Source: Clostridium hydrogenum (GTDB lineage: Bacteria > Bacillota > Clostridia > Clostridiales > Clostridiaceae). From it: 64,000 nucleotides of DNA. Shown piece after piece: positions 45,617 through 54,641 of the stretch. Below the pieces are notes generated by a model. It worked only from the letters and a program-made list of their open reading frames with translations, was not told the DNA's origin and ran no database searches. Positions within the stretch are counted from its first letter, which is position 1. Every line of letters starts with the position of its first letter. Where the stretch lies: NCBI RefSeq assembly GCF_021432385.1, contig NZ_JAEACT010000005.1:153501-217500 (forward strand), read 5' to 3'. Position numbers and translations under genes: made by a program.

Positions 45617-47611
45617 TTGAAGATAGACTTTTTAGACAAATATTATTATAGTGGAGAATTAGGGGCTATTTATTCAAAGGAAAAAACAGTATTTAAGGTT
45701 TGGTCTCCAACTGCAGAAAAGATAGTTTTAAAGCTTTATAGTGAGGGAAATGGAGACAATCTTATAGAAGAAAATGTAATGACAAAAGGTGATAATGCTG
45801 TTTGGAATTTTACTAAAAGTGGAGATTTACAAGGAACCTTTTATACATATGAGGTAACTGTAGCTGGGAAAACAAGAGAAACACAAGATATTTACTCAAA
45901 GGCAGTTGGTGTAAATGGTGATAGAGGTATGGTTGTTGATCTTTTAAAGACTAATCCGAGTGGTTGGGAAAAGGATAAGGGTCCAAAAATAAAAAATCAG
46001 ACAGATGCAATAATATATGAGCTTCATTTGAGAGATATATCTGTGGATGAAGATTCAGAAATTAAAAATAAGGGCAAGTTTCTTTCGTTAACTGAAACTG
46101 GGACAAGAAGTGCTGAAGGAGAAAAAACAGGCTTAGACCACCTTAAAGAACTTGGCATAAATGCAGTTCATTTGCTTCCGATTTTTGATTTTGGAAGTAT
46201 AGATGAAAGCAAGGTAAATTCTAAGCAATATAATTGGGGATATGACCCTAAAAATTATATGGTTCCTGAAGGAAGTTACTCTACTAATCCATTTTCAGGA
46301 ACCGTCAGAATACAAGAAATGAAAAAAATGATCAAAGCACTTCATGATGAAGGCATAGCAGTAATAATGGATTGTGTTTTCAATCATACTCATGAATATG
46401 AAAATTCTGCATTTAATAAGCTTGTTCCCAAATACTACTACCGCCAAGATGATGATGGAAACGTTGTTCAGAATTCGCAATGTAAGAATGATACTGCCTC
46501 AGAAAAACTTATGTTTAGAAAATATATGATGGATGCAGTGACTTATTTTGCAAAGGAATATCACATTGATGGCTTTAGATTTGATCTTATGGGCTTACAT
46601 GATGTAGAAACTATGAATTTAATGAGAAAAGCTTTAGATAAAATTAATCCTCAAATACTTATGTATGGTGAGGGGTGGGAACTTGGCGACGAAGTTACAA
46701 TAAGTGATGAAGAAAAGGCAACAAAAATAAATGCTGATAAACTTGACAGTAGAATTGCGGCTTTTAGCGACGATATGCGTGATGGACTTAAGGGACATGT
46801 ATTTGAACCTGATTGGGGTGGATTTATTAATTTTAATGGAAAATGGGTTAGAAAAGTTGGCAAGAGGCACCTAGCATACAAAATTGCAGATTTAAAAGAG
46901 CAAATAAAATTTAGCATAGTTGCAGCAACATTGCATAATGATATAGAATATTATAAAGTTCCATATAAATTTAAGCCTTGGGCAAAAGAACCCACTCAAA
47001 CTGTAAATTACGCAGCCTGCCATGACAACAATACACTTTGGGATAAAATAGCTCTAACTAGTTTCAATGTACCTGAAAGTGAAAGAGTAAAAATGGATCA
47101 AATGGCTGCGTTTATAGTACTAACTTCTCAGGGAATACCTTTTATTCACAATGGGCAAGAATTTCTTAGAAGTAAGCCAGATGAAAGTGGAAATGGATTT
47201 GTTGAAAATAGTTTTAATTCATCAGATTCAGTAAACAAAATTGATTGGAGCAGGAAGCATACTTATAGGAGGGTTTTTGACTATTATAAAGGGTTGATAA
47301 AACTTAGAAAGGCTCACCCTGCATTTAGAATGACAACAACTGCTGAAATTCAAAAAAATTTAAAGTTTTTTGATACAAAGGACAGCACTATTGGATATAT
47401 AATTTCTAACAATGCAAATGGGGATGAGTGGGAGGATATAGTTGTTATTATTAATGCGGGAGATACAGCGGATAAGGTAAGCTTACCAAAGGGAAATTGG
47501 AAGGTTGTAGTTAAGGAAGATAAGTCAGGAGTAGATGTACTTGAAGCAATTTCTGGGGATGAAGTTACAATCAAGGCTAGAACTTCAATGGTGTTATATG
47601 GGAGCATGTAA
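45617..47611 (+). CDS. pulA: Type I pullulanase (GH13)
   Basis: 664 residues from a TTG start after GGAGGGAG. N-terminal CBM48-like domain (about 15-100), then the GH13 barrel. The pullulanase signature YNWGYDPKNYMVPEGSYS is at about 203-220. Catalytic Asp in GFRFDLMGLHD (near 324), Glu in LMYGEGWEL (near 352), and the transition-state Asp in NYAACHDN (near 466). No signal peptide, so it acts on glycogen or imported branched dextrins inside the cell, cutting alpha-1,6 links. Single gene. Confidence 0.95.
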   Translation: MKIDFLDKYYYSGELGAIYSKEKTVFKVWSPTAEKIVLKLYSEGNGDNLIEENVMTKGDNAVWNFTKSGDLQGTFYTYEVTVAGKTRETQDIYSKAVGVNGDRGMVVDLLKTNPSGWEKDKGPKIKNQTDAIIYELHLRDISVDEDSEIKNKGKFLSLTETGTRSAEGEKTGLDHLKELGINAVHLLPIFDFGSIDESKVNSKQYNWGYDPKNYMVPEGSYSTNPFSGTVRIQEMKKMIKALHDEGIAVIMDCVFNHTHEYENSAFNKLVPKYYYRQDDDGNVVQNSQCKNDTASEKLMFRKYMMDAVTYFAKEYHIDGFRFDLMGLHDVETMNLMRKALDKINPQILMYGEGWELGDEVTISDEEKATKINADKLDSRIAAFSDDMRDGLKGHVFEPDWGGFINFNGKWVRKVGKRHLAYKIADLKEQIKFSIVAATLHNDIEYYKVPYKFKPWAKEPTQTVNYAACHDNNTLWDKIALTSFNVPESERVKMDQMAAFIVLTSQGIPFIHNGQEFLRSKPDESGNGFVENSFNSSDSVNKIDWSRKHTYRRVFDYYKGLIKLRKAHPAFRMTTTAEIQKNLKFFDTKDSTIGYIISNNANGDEWEDIVVIINAGDTADKVSLPKGNWKVVVKEDKSGVDVLEAISGDEVTIKARTSMVLYGSM

Positions 47612-47616
47612 AAAAT

Positions 47617-47691
47617 ATAGGTATTCTTTTTTATGAGCCGCTCATACGGCCTTATGTGCGGTATAGTAAAACCTATAGAATACCTTTTTTT
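47617..47691 (+). terminator. Terminator after pullulanase, compound hairpin
   Basis: AGGTATTCT (47619-47627) pairs with AGAATACCT (47677-47685), followed by a T-run. The loop contains its own palindrome (CCGCTCATAC/GTGCGG region), making a two-storey structure. Confidence 0.8.
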
Positions 47692-47743
47692 ACATCCTCC
47701 TATAAATAACAATATTAAAATAAGCTGTTCAGTTTTGAACAGC

Positions 47744-47914
47744 TTATTTATTATGAGATAACTTTGAACGCTTTGTAAACTTCTCACCGCTAACATCAGA
47801 GCCATCTTTTTTGCCATTTTCCATTCCTATATTAGCGCCTTCTTTTCCAGCCATGCTTCTAAGTTCCGGATTTGATTTAGGCCTATCTTTTCTTCTATTT
47901 TTGTTATTATCCAT
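47744..47914 (-). CDS. Small basic hydrophilic protein, KGG/stress-type
   Basis: 56 residues: many Lys, Arg, Asn, Gly and no cysteine or aromatic cluster. Central segment SMAGKEGANIGMENGKKDGS resembles the Gly-rich repeats of stress-induced KGG-motif proteins and some small acid-soluble proteins. GGAGATG lies before the ATG at a good distance, and a hairpin with T-run (AATAAGCTGTTC/GAACAGCTTATT, about 47719-47748) overlaps its end. Function unknown. Confidence 0.65.
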   Translation of the reverse strand: MDNNKNRRKDRPKSNPELRSMAGKEGANIGMENGKKDGSDVSGEKFTKRSKLSHNK

Positions 47915-48109
47915 AAAAAACATCTCCTTGACACAATTTATAATGTATTTTGTGTAGAACTAATAAAAAATATACATATGCCTGTTGATAAAATAAAATT
48001 TGTGTATAACTTTGAAAAATACATGATAAAATAAAGTAGAAGTTTACAATAATATATAGATGTTGTATAAAATAGGCATAAAATTATCAATATATAGTAT
48101 TGTTGATAG

Positions 48110-48236
48110 TGTGGATAAGTTATCCACAATTTATTTGCAGATTAAGCCATAAAAATAGTGGATTTGCACATTGTTATTGAAATAGATCACAGTTATCCAC
48201 AATTAGCTGTGATTAAACACAGGAAAATGTGGATAA
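48110..48236. promoter_or_regulatory. Cluster of four perfect DnaA boxes
   Basis: TGTGGATAA at 48110-48118 and TTATCCACA at 48120-48128 lie back to back with one base between; TTATCCACA at 48193-48201 and TGTGGATAA at 48228-48236 follow. All four are perfect 9-mers. The stretch 47915-48322 is very AT-rich and otherwise empty. It lies upstream of sfsA. No dnaA or dnaN gene is in the window. Confidence 0.85.
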
Positions 48237-48322
48237 CTTATTTAATTTATAGTTTTTTGTGTGAAAAAACCATAGTAAAAAATTTAAAAGTTGAATAAAA
48301 AAATGTACAGAAAGGCGAAAGT

Positions 48323-49018
48323 ATGAATATTAAGGAAAATGTAGTAGAAGCAGTATTTTTAAAAAGGCCAAATAGATTTCAAGCGTATATTTTGTTAAAT
48401 GGTGAAGAAATGATGGTGCATGTACCTAATACAGGAAGATGCAAAGAAATTTTAATTGAAGGTTGCAAGGTAATACTTAGGGAAGGTAATAACGATAAGA
48501 GAAAAACAAAATATGATCTTATTGGTGCGTATAAAGGAGATAAATTTATAAATATAGATTCTCAAATACCAAATAAAGTTGTTGAAGAAGCTTTAATAAA
48601 TAAGAAGGTTTTATCATTAGCAAAATATGATATAGTAATGAGAGAAAAAACTTTTGGAAATAGTAGATTTGATTTTAAATTGAGTAATTCAAAGGGGGAG
48701 ATATATTATCTAGAGGTAAAAGGCGTTACCTTAGAATATAACGGAGTGGCAAAATTTCCAGATGCACCTACAGAAAGAGGAACTAAACATTTAAATGAAC
48801 TTATTGAGGCAAAAAAACAAGGATATGGTGCTGGTATTTTATTTTTGATGCAGATGGATAATATAGATATTTTTATGCCTCATGATGATATGGACAAAGC
48901 TTTTGGAGATGCTTTACGAAACGCCAAAAGAGCAGGGGTAGATGTAATGGGATATGAATGCTTAGTTGGAGAAGGCTATATAACGTTAGATAAGAATGTG
49001 AAGTGTAATTTAGAGTAA
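48323..49018 (+). CDS. sfsA: SfsA family protein (sugar fermentation stimulation, nuclease-like)
   Basis: 231 residues, normal length. N-terminal OB-like part with RFQAYILLNGEEMMVHVPNTGRCKE-type opening, then a PD-(D/E)XK-like core: SRFDFKL, YYLEVKGVTLEYNGVAKFPDAPTERG (the E-x-K pair). Ends with a short Cys-containing tail. Reported as a DNA-binding or nuclease protein in enterics; role in clostridia unknown. Followed after 16 bases by a NUDIX gene, likely the same transcript. Confidence 0.93.
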   Translation: MNIKENVVEAVFLKRPNRFQAYILLNGEEMMVHVPNTGRCKEILIEGCKVILREGNNDKRKTKYDLIGAYKGDKFINIDSQIPNKVVEEALINKKVLSLAKYDIVMREKTFGNSRFDFKLSNSKGEIYYLEVKGVTLEYNGVAKFPDAPTERGTKHLNELIEAKKQGYGAGILFLMQMDNIDIFMPHDDMDKAFGDALRNAKRAGVDVMGYECLVGEGYITLDKNVKCNLE

Positions 49019-49034
49019 AGAGTGGAGGTTAAGT

Positions 49035-49535
49035 ATGAAGTACAAGTATTGTCCCATATGTGGGAAGAAGTTAGAAGAAAAGTATAGCTGGGATGAAGGA
49101 GGCGTTCCTTATTGTAGTACTGATGATATTATGTTTTTTGACACTCCTAAGCCTTGTATAATTGCAGCTGTTATAAGGGAAAATAAAATTTTGTTATTGA
49201 AGCAGGACTATACTTTTAAGGATTCTAAGGTACTTGTTTCAGGATATGTAGCTAATAATGAAACTGTAGAAGATACTGTGCTTAGAGAAATTAAAGAAGA
49301 AACAGGTATTATAGCAAAAGAGCCTAAATATCTTGGAAGTCATTATCTTGCGTCTAAAGAAATAATTATGCTCACTTTTATGGTGAAGTATGTTAGTGGG
49401 GAAATAGTAAAATCTAGTGAAGTTGATGGGGCAAGTTGGGAAAATATTGATGATGCTTTATCTAATATGAAGGAAGACAAAATAGGCAGTGAAGTAGTTA
49501 AAAAAGTGATTAAAGAAATAACACTTAAAAAATAG
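49035..49535 (+). CDS. NUDIX hydrolase with N-terminal zinc ribbon
   Basis: 166 residues. Zinc ribbon at 4-30 (CPICGK ... PYCSTDD, three Cys plus possible Asp), then the NUDIX domain with box GYVANNETVEDTVLREIKEE then TGI (about 74-99). Zinc-ribbon NUDIX proteins include NADH pyrophosphatase NudC relatives, but the NudC-specific downstream motif is not seen. GGAGG before the ATG. Its stop codon overlaps the start of a family A repeat. Confidence 0.88.
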   Translation: MKYKYCPICGKKLEEKYSWDEGGVPYCSTDDIMFFDTPKPCIIAAVIRENKILLLKQDYTFKDSKVLVSGYVANNETVEDTVLREIKEETGIIAKEPKYLGSHYLASKEIIMLTFMVKYVSGEIVKSSEVDGASWENIDDALSNMKEDKIGSEVVKKVIKEITLKK

Positions 49536-49700
49536 AGTAAAGAGTAGAGAGTAGAGTGAATGATGATTTACCTTCCTTTACGTCAGGTAAATCTTGAACT
49601 TAACTGTTGTCAGCGAAGCTGACAACAGTAATGACGCGATTGCGTAAGCAATCAAAGCTTAAAAAAATTTTTTTCCTAGCATCATTTTTCTACGCCTACC
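49534..49700. repeat. Family A modular palindromic repeat, copy 3 (right end lost)
   Basis: Left end AGAGTAAAGAGTAGAGAGTA is intact and overlaps the NUDIX stop codon. Modules TCAGGTAAATCTTGAACTTA, GTTGTCAGCGAAGCTGACAAC and GATTGCGTAAGCAATC follow, but the usual TACTCT-rich right end is missing. The next 170 bases hold two short hairpins (for example AATTCCGTAGGCACGGAGGAATT near 49831) and no gene. Confidence 0.7.
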
Positions 49701-49870
49701 AAGGGTTATTTGATTAATTTACTACATCTTTGGTCTCCAATGTTTAAATAAGTTAATCAAGTAATATATCAATTAGAATCTTTTAACATATTACTTGGTA
49801 AAAAATCAAGGTTTCTGCACTAGCCCAAAATTCCGTAGGCACGGAGGAATTTTCACCTTAAACCACTGTA

Positions 49871-50064
49871 ATTGCGAAGTAAGAGCGTTTTGGAACGATT
49901 TAAATAATATCTTATAAATCTTAGAGGAATATTCCCAAAAGGCTTAGAACTTTCAATCTGTTTGAACGTTAGTGAGTTATTGAAAGTTCTTAGGATTTTG
50001 AGAATATTCCTCTTAGATTTATTGATGTTATTTAATGTTCCAGAATGCTCTTACTTTGCAAAAT
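49871..50064. repeat. Long palindromic repeat, family D
   Basis: A single 194-bp near-palindrome: ATTGCGAAGTAAGAGCGTT at the left against GCTCTTACTTTGCAAAAT at the right, with an inner arm GAGGAATATTC/GAATATTCCTC and ACTTTCAAT/ATTGAAAGT. It shares its ATTGCGAAGTAA end with family B. It abuts the stop of the minus-strand gene at 50068 and may serve as its terminator. Confidence 0.7.
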
Positions 50065-50067
50065 TAA

Positions 50068-51336
50068 CTATTTGATTTTTGATATATCATCAGGTGTTGG
50101 CTCAAATGAACTATATCTTGCTTTTCTATATATGTCACCGCAGTTTTTTATGTTATCTTTTGTAAGTTCAGAAATTTCATTTTCAAGTTCGTTTGTTGTA
50201 GAGGAATCTTGTATTTTTAAGCCTTTCTTCGCATATGATTTAATTAATTTTTTATATTTCCTTCTTAGTTTTTCTTTATTTGATAAATTGAAGTTAAATT
50301 TATGTCTTATACTAATCAAATCTTTTTTTAAATCTTCTTCTAAAAATACAGTTTCTGTATCAGTATTTGTTTGTGTTACCATTTTAGCTTTAAGGTCAAG
50401 GAGTCTTTTAAAAAGTAGATATAGAAAAAAGAATAAAATTATAGTAACTAATATAATTAGTATTAAGCTAGTATGTGAAGAAGAAAAATTATTGGTGCTT
50501 TTGATGCTGATATCACTGCCATTTGGATGAAACATTTTATAGAGTGAATTGCGCTGCATGTCAAATTGTTTGGTAGTTGTATTATAAGGGTTTGCAGAAA
50601 CAAATAATGAAACAATTTGCTTTACTATATTAGAATTAATAAGGTGATTTATGCCATTGGTTAATAAAAGTATAAATGAAATAACAGCTAAAAATATAAA
50701 TAATAGTGGTAATAAAATTTTTCTTGAACCAGCAGTTAGTTTTTTTATGTTATTGAAGGTGTAGCCTTTCTCAGCATTAATTAAAACAGCAGAGCGGCTA
50801 CTACTTAAATAAAATAAGAATAGTAATGCAAAAATTATGGATGATAGTATATTTAAAAATATTACATAAGAGCTATTGATTGTGTACGCAAAAACTAAAT
50901 TTATACCTAGAACTAATTCGCCAAAGAAAAAGAAAGGAAGACTATAAAACTTATAGTTTGGTTTAAAAGTTTTTCTTAGAGATTTTAACAATTCTAATGT
51001 TAAATAAATGCCTATAACCCATTTGCTAGATTCTTGGAGTGGTATGGTAAAGAAGGATAATCCCAAAACTAAGCTTAAAAAAAAGATCAGTTTTTTTCTT
51101 TTTAGTTTTATCCTAATTAGGTTTATGGCTGCCAAATATATTATTGTAAGTATACTAGTTAATAGGAATGAAACACCGTTTTTGGATGTTGGGTACAGGA
51201 TGTATGAAATTACAGGATAAAAAATTAAAAAATTCATTATAACTTCTAATATTTCAAAAATTAATTTTTTTGGAGAATTACAAAAAGGTGATATATCAGA
51301 AACTTTATAGTAATCAATATTATCTTCCAAGAGCAT
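50068..51336 (-). CDS. Membrane protein with DUF4129-type C terminus
   Basis: 422 residues: about eight membrane segments in the first 250 residues, an extracytoplasmic stretch, one more helix (about 290-308) and a cytosolic tail ending KCGDIYRKARYSSF-like (here NCGDIYRKARYS), the hallmark of DUF4129 (helical, Y-x-x-A-R-Y-S). It is the third gene of a MoxR-DUF58-DUF4129 operon. In many species the last protein also carries a transglutaminase domain; none is visible here. Role likely in envelope assembly; unknown in detail. Overlaps DUF58 by 17 bases. Confidence 0.72.
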   Translation of the reverse strand: MLLEDNIDYYKVSDISPFCNSPKKLIFEILEVIMNFLIFYPVISYILYPTSKNGVSFLLTSILTIIYLAAINLIRIKLKRKKLIFFLSLVLGLSFFTIPLQESSKWVIGIYLTLELLKSLRKTFKPNYKFYSLPFFFFGELVLGINLVFAYTINSSYVIFLNILSSIIFALLFLFYLSSSRSAVLINAEKGYTFNNIKKLTAGSRKILLPLLFIFLAVISFILLLTNGINHLINSNIVKQIVSLFVSANPYNTTTKQFDMQRNSLYKMFHPNGSDISIKSTNNFSSSHTSLILIILVTIILFFFLYLLFKRLLDLKAKMVTQTNTDTETVFLEEDLKKDLISIRHKFNFNLSNKEKLRRKYKKLIKSYAKKGLKIQDSSTTNELENEISELTKDNIKNCGDIYRKARYSSFEPTPDDISKIK

Positions 51337-52444
51337 TCACCTCCCAAATATAAGTTTTAATTTCTGGGTTCAAATCTACAGTTTCAGATTCCGATTTAAC
51401 AAGTATTAAGTTAATAGATAGTTTGTTTCTCTTTAGAGCTAATAATTCATCTATAAGTTTTTTACTGTAATCGTGAGTTATTACTATGCATAAGGAGTTA
51501 TCCTTTTTTGCAAGTTTAAGATTTTTAATCATCTCAAGGAAATCTAGTTTTTGATTGCTTAAATTTATGCATGCAAGATTTCTATAGATCAAATTAAGTT
51601 GAGCTTTTCCGCTTTGAATAGGTACATTAATAGGACTTTGAGTTAATTCATTTATTGCATTTGAAAATATAGAAATAGGAACATTATTTTCAATACATTT
51701 TGCCGACATAGATGCTACTATACGTATGGATTCTTCAATTTTATCTTCTGAGTCCCAAGAAGTATATTTTTGAGTATCTAGCAATAAAATAACTTCTCTT
51801 GAAGATGATGAATTAAACTCATTTACTTTCAAATCTCCAGTTCTTGCAGAAGCTAACCAGTTAACGGTTTTTAGCGAGTCATAAGGTGTATAATCTCTTA
51901 TGCCCTTCAACATAAAAGGATCGTCTAGCAAATATTTCTTTGTCTCAAGTTCACCTATAATATTGCTAAATTTAAGGTTAAATTCCCTGCCATTTAAAAG
52001 TTTAGGGTAAACAAATAAATCTTTTGAATAATCCATATGAAGTAAATATTTATAAATTACAAAAATATCGCCTACAGTTAATGTAGCATTATTTATAGTG
52101 TAGTAACCTCTCTTTAATGCTGTTAACTTTATTTTTCTCTTCAACTTTTCATATGGAAGAATAGAATATATATCTTTTTTATAATATTTATCATCCAAAG
52201 AAGAAGCTTCAGAATTATCAAATTTTAGATTCTTTGAAACTAGAAATTGTACTTCAAGCCATAGAATTGGAAGAAATTTTTTGTTTGATATTGTTTCACT
52301 TAAAATAAGAGTATCACCTTCAAATACTTCATTTCTACTTAGATTAATTTCAAAGTTTAAATCCTTAAAGCAATACTTTGTATAAATATTAATTTCACAA
52401 AGTATAACAATAAAAGTTAAAACTAAAATCCATAGTACTTCCAT
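51320..52444 (-). CDS. DUF58 domain protein
   Basis: 374 residues: N-terminal membrane helix (about 3-20), an immunoglobulin-like beta region (to about 150) and the DUF58 core with GIRDYTPYDSLKTVNWLASA (about 190-209), then a VWA-like domain (LLLDTQKYTSW, DxxxS partial MIDAS). Acts with MoxR AAA+ ATPases. One base separates it from the MoxR stop. Confidence 0.88.
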   Translation of the reverse strand: MEVLWILVLTFIVILCEINIYTKYCFKDLNFEINLSRNEVFEGDTLILSETISNKKFLPILWLEVQFLVSKNLKFDNSEASSLDDKYYKKDIYSILPYEKLKRKIKLTALKRGYYTINNATLTVGDIFVIYKYLLHMDYSKDLFVYPKLLNGREFNLKFSNIIGELETKKYLLDDPFMLKGIRDYTPYDSLKTVNWLASARTGDLKVNEFNSSSSREVILLLDTQKYTSWDSEDKIEESIRIVASMSAKCIENNVPISIFSNAINELTQSPINVPIQSGKAQLNLIYRNLACINLSNQKLDFLEMIKNLKLAKKDNSLCIVITHDYSKKLIDELLALKRNKLSINLILVKSESETVDLNPEIKTYIWEVNALGR

Positions 52445-52445
52445 G

Positions 52446-53405
52446 CTATCGTTGACTCCAATCTTCTGTTGGAACCTTGATTTTATTAACTATATCTTCA
52501 ATAATAGAAAAAGCGGAGATACCTCTTATGCTTAAAGTGTCTTTTAATATAATTCTGTGATTTAAAACATATGGACATAAATATTTTACATCTTCAGGTA
52601 TAACATAATTTCTTCCTTTTATAGCGGCATAAGCCTGTGATGACTTTAAAAGTGCAAGCGCTCCTCTTGGACTTATACCCATTGTGATAGAGTCATTGTT
52701 TCTTGTCTCTTCAACAATATTAAGTATATATTCCTGTATTTCATCATGGACAAATACATTTTTATATTCTCTTTTTGCATTGAGTATATCGTCAATTGAA
52801 CATGTAGATTTAATAGTTTCAAATGGATTATCTAAAATAAATCTTTTAAATATTTTCTTACTTTCTTCTAAGGTCGGATATCCCATGCTTATTTTCATAA
52901 GAAATCTATCAAGTTGTGCTTCTGGAAGGGGAAAGGTTCCTTGATTTTCTATTGGATTTTCAGTAGCAATTACAAAGAATGGCTGAGAAAGTTCATAGGT
53001 ATGTCCATCAATTGAAAGCTGATATTCTTCCATTGATTCAAGTAAGCTTGACTGTGTTCTTGGAGTGGCTCTATTTATTTCATCAGCAAGAAGAATATTT
53101 GTAAAAATAGGTCCTTTTCTAAAAGTAAAATCTTGATTTTTTTGATTATAATAATTTATACCTGTAAGGTCCGATGGAAGTAAATCTGGTGTGAACTGTA
53201 CCCTTTTAAAATCAACATCAATGGATTTTGCCAGGGACTTAGCAAGTACAGTTTTGCCAGTTCCAGGGACATCTTCTAAAAGCACATGGCCTCCAACGAT
53301 TATTGAAGTAATCATCAAATCGATTACACTTGACTTACCAATAATGACCTTTTGAATATTTTCCCTTATGTTTTTGGCTAATTTCATTACATAATTTTCA
53401 CTCAT
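52446..53405 (-). CDS. MoxR-family AAA+ ATPase
   Basis: 319 residues. Walker A DVPGTGKTVLAKSLA (about 39-53), Walker B ILLADEINRATPRTQ (about 103-117), sensor 1 FFVIATENP and arginine finger region QLDRFLMKI. Length and motifs match MoxR, a chaperone-like ATPase that works with VWA-type partners such as the DUF58 protein. First gene of the operon. Confidence 0.93.
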   Translation of the reverse strand: MSENYVMKLAKNIRENIQKVIIGKSSVIDLMITSIIVGGHVLLEDVPGTGKTVLAKSLAKSIDVDFKRVQFTPDLLPSDLTGINYYNQKNQDFTFRKGPIFTNILLADEINRATPRTQSSLLESMEEYQLSIDGHTYELSQPFFVIATENPIENQGTFPLPEAQLDRFLMKISMGYPTLEESKKIFKRFILDNPFETIKSTCSIDDILNAKREYKNVFVHDEIQEYILNIVEETRNNDSITMGISPRGALALLKSSQAYAAIKGRNYVIPEDVKYLCPYVLNHRIILKDTLSIRGISAFSIIEDIVNKIKVPTEDWSQR

Positions 53406-53631
53406 TTAAAACACATCTCCCATAATTATTTATGTATATAATTAGAGTATAGTACCATGAAGGTAATAGCAAAAGTAGCTAGCATTATGTTTGTTGTTAT
53501 GTATTAAAATTTTTGAAGAATTTATAATAGTTTATAATTGACAATTGATGGGGAAGGGGTAATGATAATTTTTATTGTAGATGGAGCTGGGAGCTGGTAC
53601 ATTAAAAAATGCTTAATTGTAATATAAAATT

Positions 53632-53973
53632 ATTGAGAAGTAAATCAAGTGAAGGGTTTTAACTTCGCCCTGCTCATTAAAAGACTAACTTTTTCACTTA
53701 CATGAAAAGTGAAGGGTTTAACGATGCTACGCACGTTTAAGGTGAACTTTTCGGCTAAAGCCGAAAGTTAAGGTTATTTTTCCTCCGCCTTGCTACGGAA
53801 AAATTATAAATTTAAATTGAAGATTTTCCATAGCAAAGCGGAGGAAAATCATCCTTTGCTTTTCACATAAGTGAAAAAGTTCACCTTTTAACGAGCAGAG
53901 CAAGTTAAAAACCTTCACTATTAGCTTTTTCGCCTTCTTTTTAGGCGAAAAAATTTAACTATTAATTTGCAAT
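53632..53973. repeat. Family B modular palindromic repeat, copy 2
   Basis: Closely follows copy 1 (25731-26092) over its left two thirds, including ACTTCGCxCTGCTCATTAAA and the CTCCGC...GCGGAG core, then differs at the right end. Lies in the 617-base gap between MoxR and the nitroreductase. The remaining 53406-53631 contains the MoxR promoter region and nothing else recognisable. Confidence 0.75.
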
Positions 53974-54022
53974 ATTTAAAGTTTGTATACAAAAATGATT
54001 TTTTTATGCAGTGGTACTGCCT

Positions 54023-54595
54023 TTAAAGGTCTAATATTATATCTTCTAATTTTCTCTTAGGTACATGATGAACATTATTTTCATCTCTCCAATATTTAAT
54101 GCTTCCGTTATCCTTTAATTCTTCTAAAACAACGGTTTCTTTTGGCTTACCTAATGCAATAACTAATAAGATTTCATAGTTATCAGGAATATTAAGTTTA
54201 TTTTTTAAGTCATCTTTATTTATTGCGCCAAGTATGCAGCCACCTAAGCCTTTTTCAGTAGCACCCAAAAGTATGCTTTGACTGGCAATACCATGATTGC
54301 ACATAAAGTTTTTGCTTATATCTTTATCTCCAAGAATAATTATATATGCGGAAGGCCTTTCACCTTCTTCTGGTCCATTCCAATCAGTTAAATATCCAGC
54401 CCATTTTAAATCCTGAAAAATAACTTCATTTTTTTCTGGCTTATTTGAGATAATATATTTTAAAGGTTGTAGATTGGCACCTGATGGTGATAGTCTAGCG
54501 AGGTTAATTAATTCTTCTAAAGTGCTTTTATCAATCTTTACTTCTTGATAAAACCTTCTGTAGGATCTGTTTTTTGTTATGAGATCTTTTAGCAT
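54023..54595 (-). CDS. Nitroreductase-family protein
   Basis: 190 residues. FMN-binding pattern of the family: RSYRRFYQ near residue 10, ARLSPSGANLQPLKYIIS (33-50), SILLGATEKGLGGCILG (about 127-143) and a C-terminal ALGKPKE. Lengths and motifs suit NAD(P)H-dependent flavin reductases of broad substrate use. GGAGGG before ATG. Downstream of the ABC pair in the same direction. Confidence 0.9.
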   Translation of the reverse strand: MLKDLITKNRSYRRFYQEVKIDKSTLEELINLARLSPSGANLQPLKYIISNKPEKNEVIFQDLKWAGYLTDWNGPEEGERPSAYIIILGDKDISKNFMCNHGIASQSILLGATEKGLGGCILGAINKDDLKNKLNIPDNYEILLVIALGKPKETVVLEELKDNGSIKYWRDENNVHHVPKRKLEDIILDL

Positions 54596-54641
54596 AATGT
54601 AAATCCCTCCATTAATTAATTTGTAGAGCAGAGCTTCTACA

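Noticed and set aside
48110..48236. Chromosomal origin of replication
   Set aside because: Four DnaA boxes are present but no dnaA, dnaN, rpmH or similar origin-linked gene is nearby; treated as a DnaA-box cluster only.
50045..50530. Plus-strand open frame of 161 codons
   Set aside because: It lies antisense to the DUF4129 gene, which has the better domain evidence and operon context.
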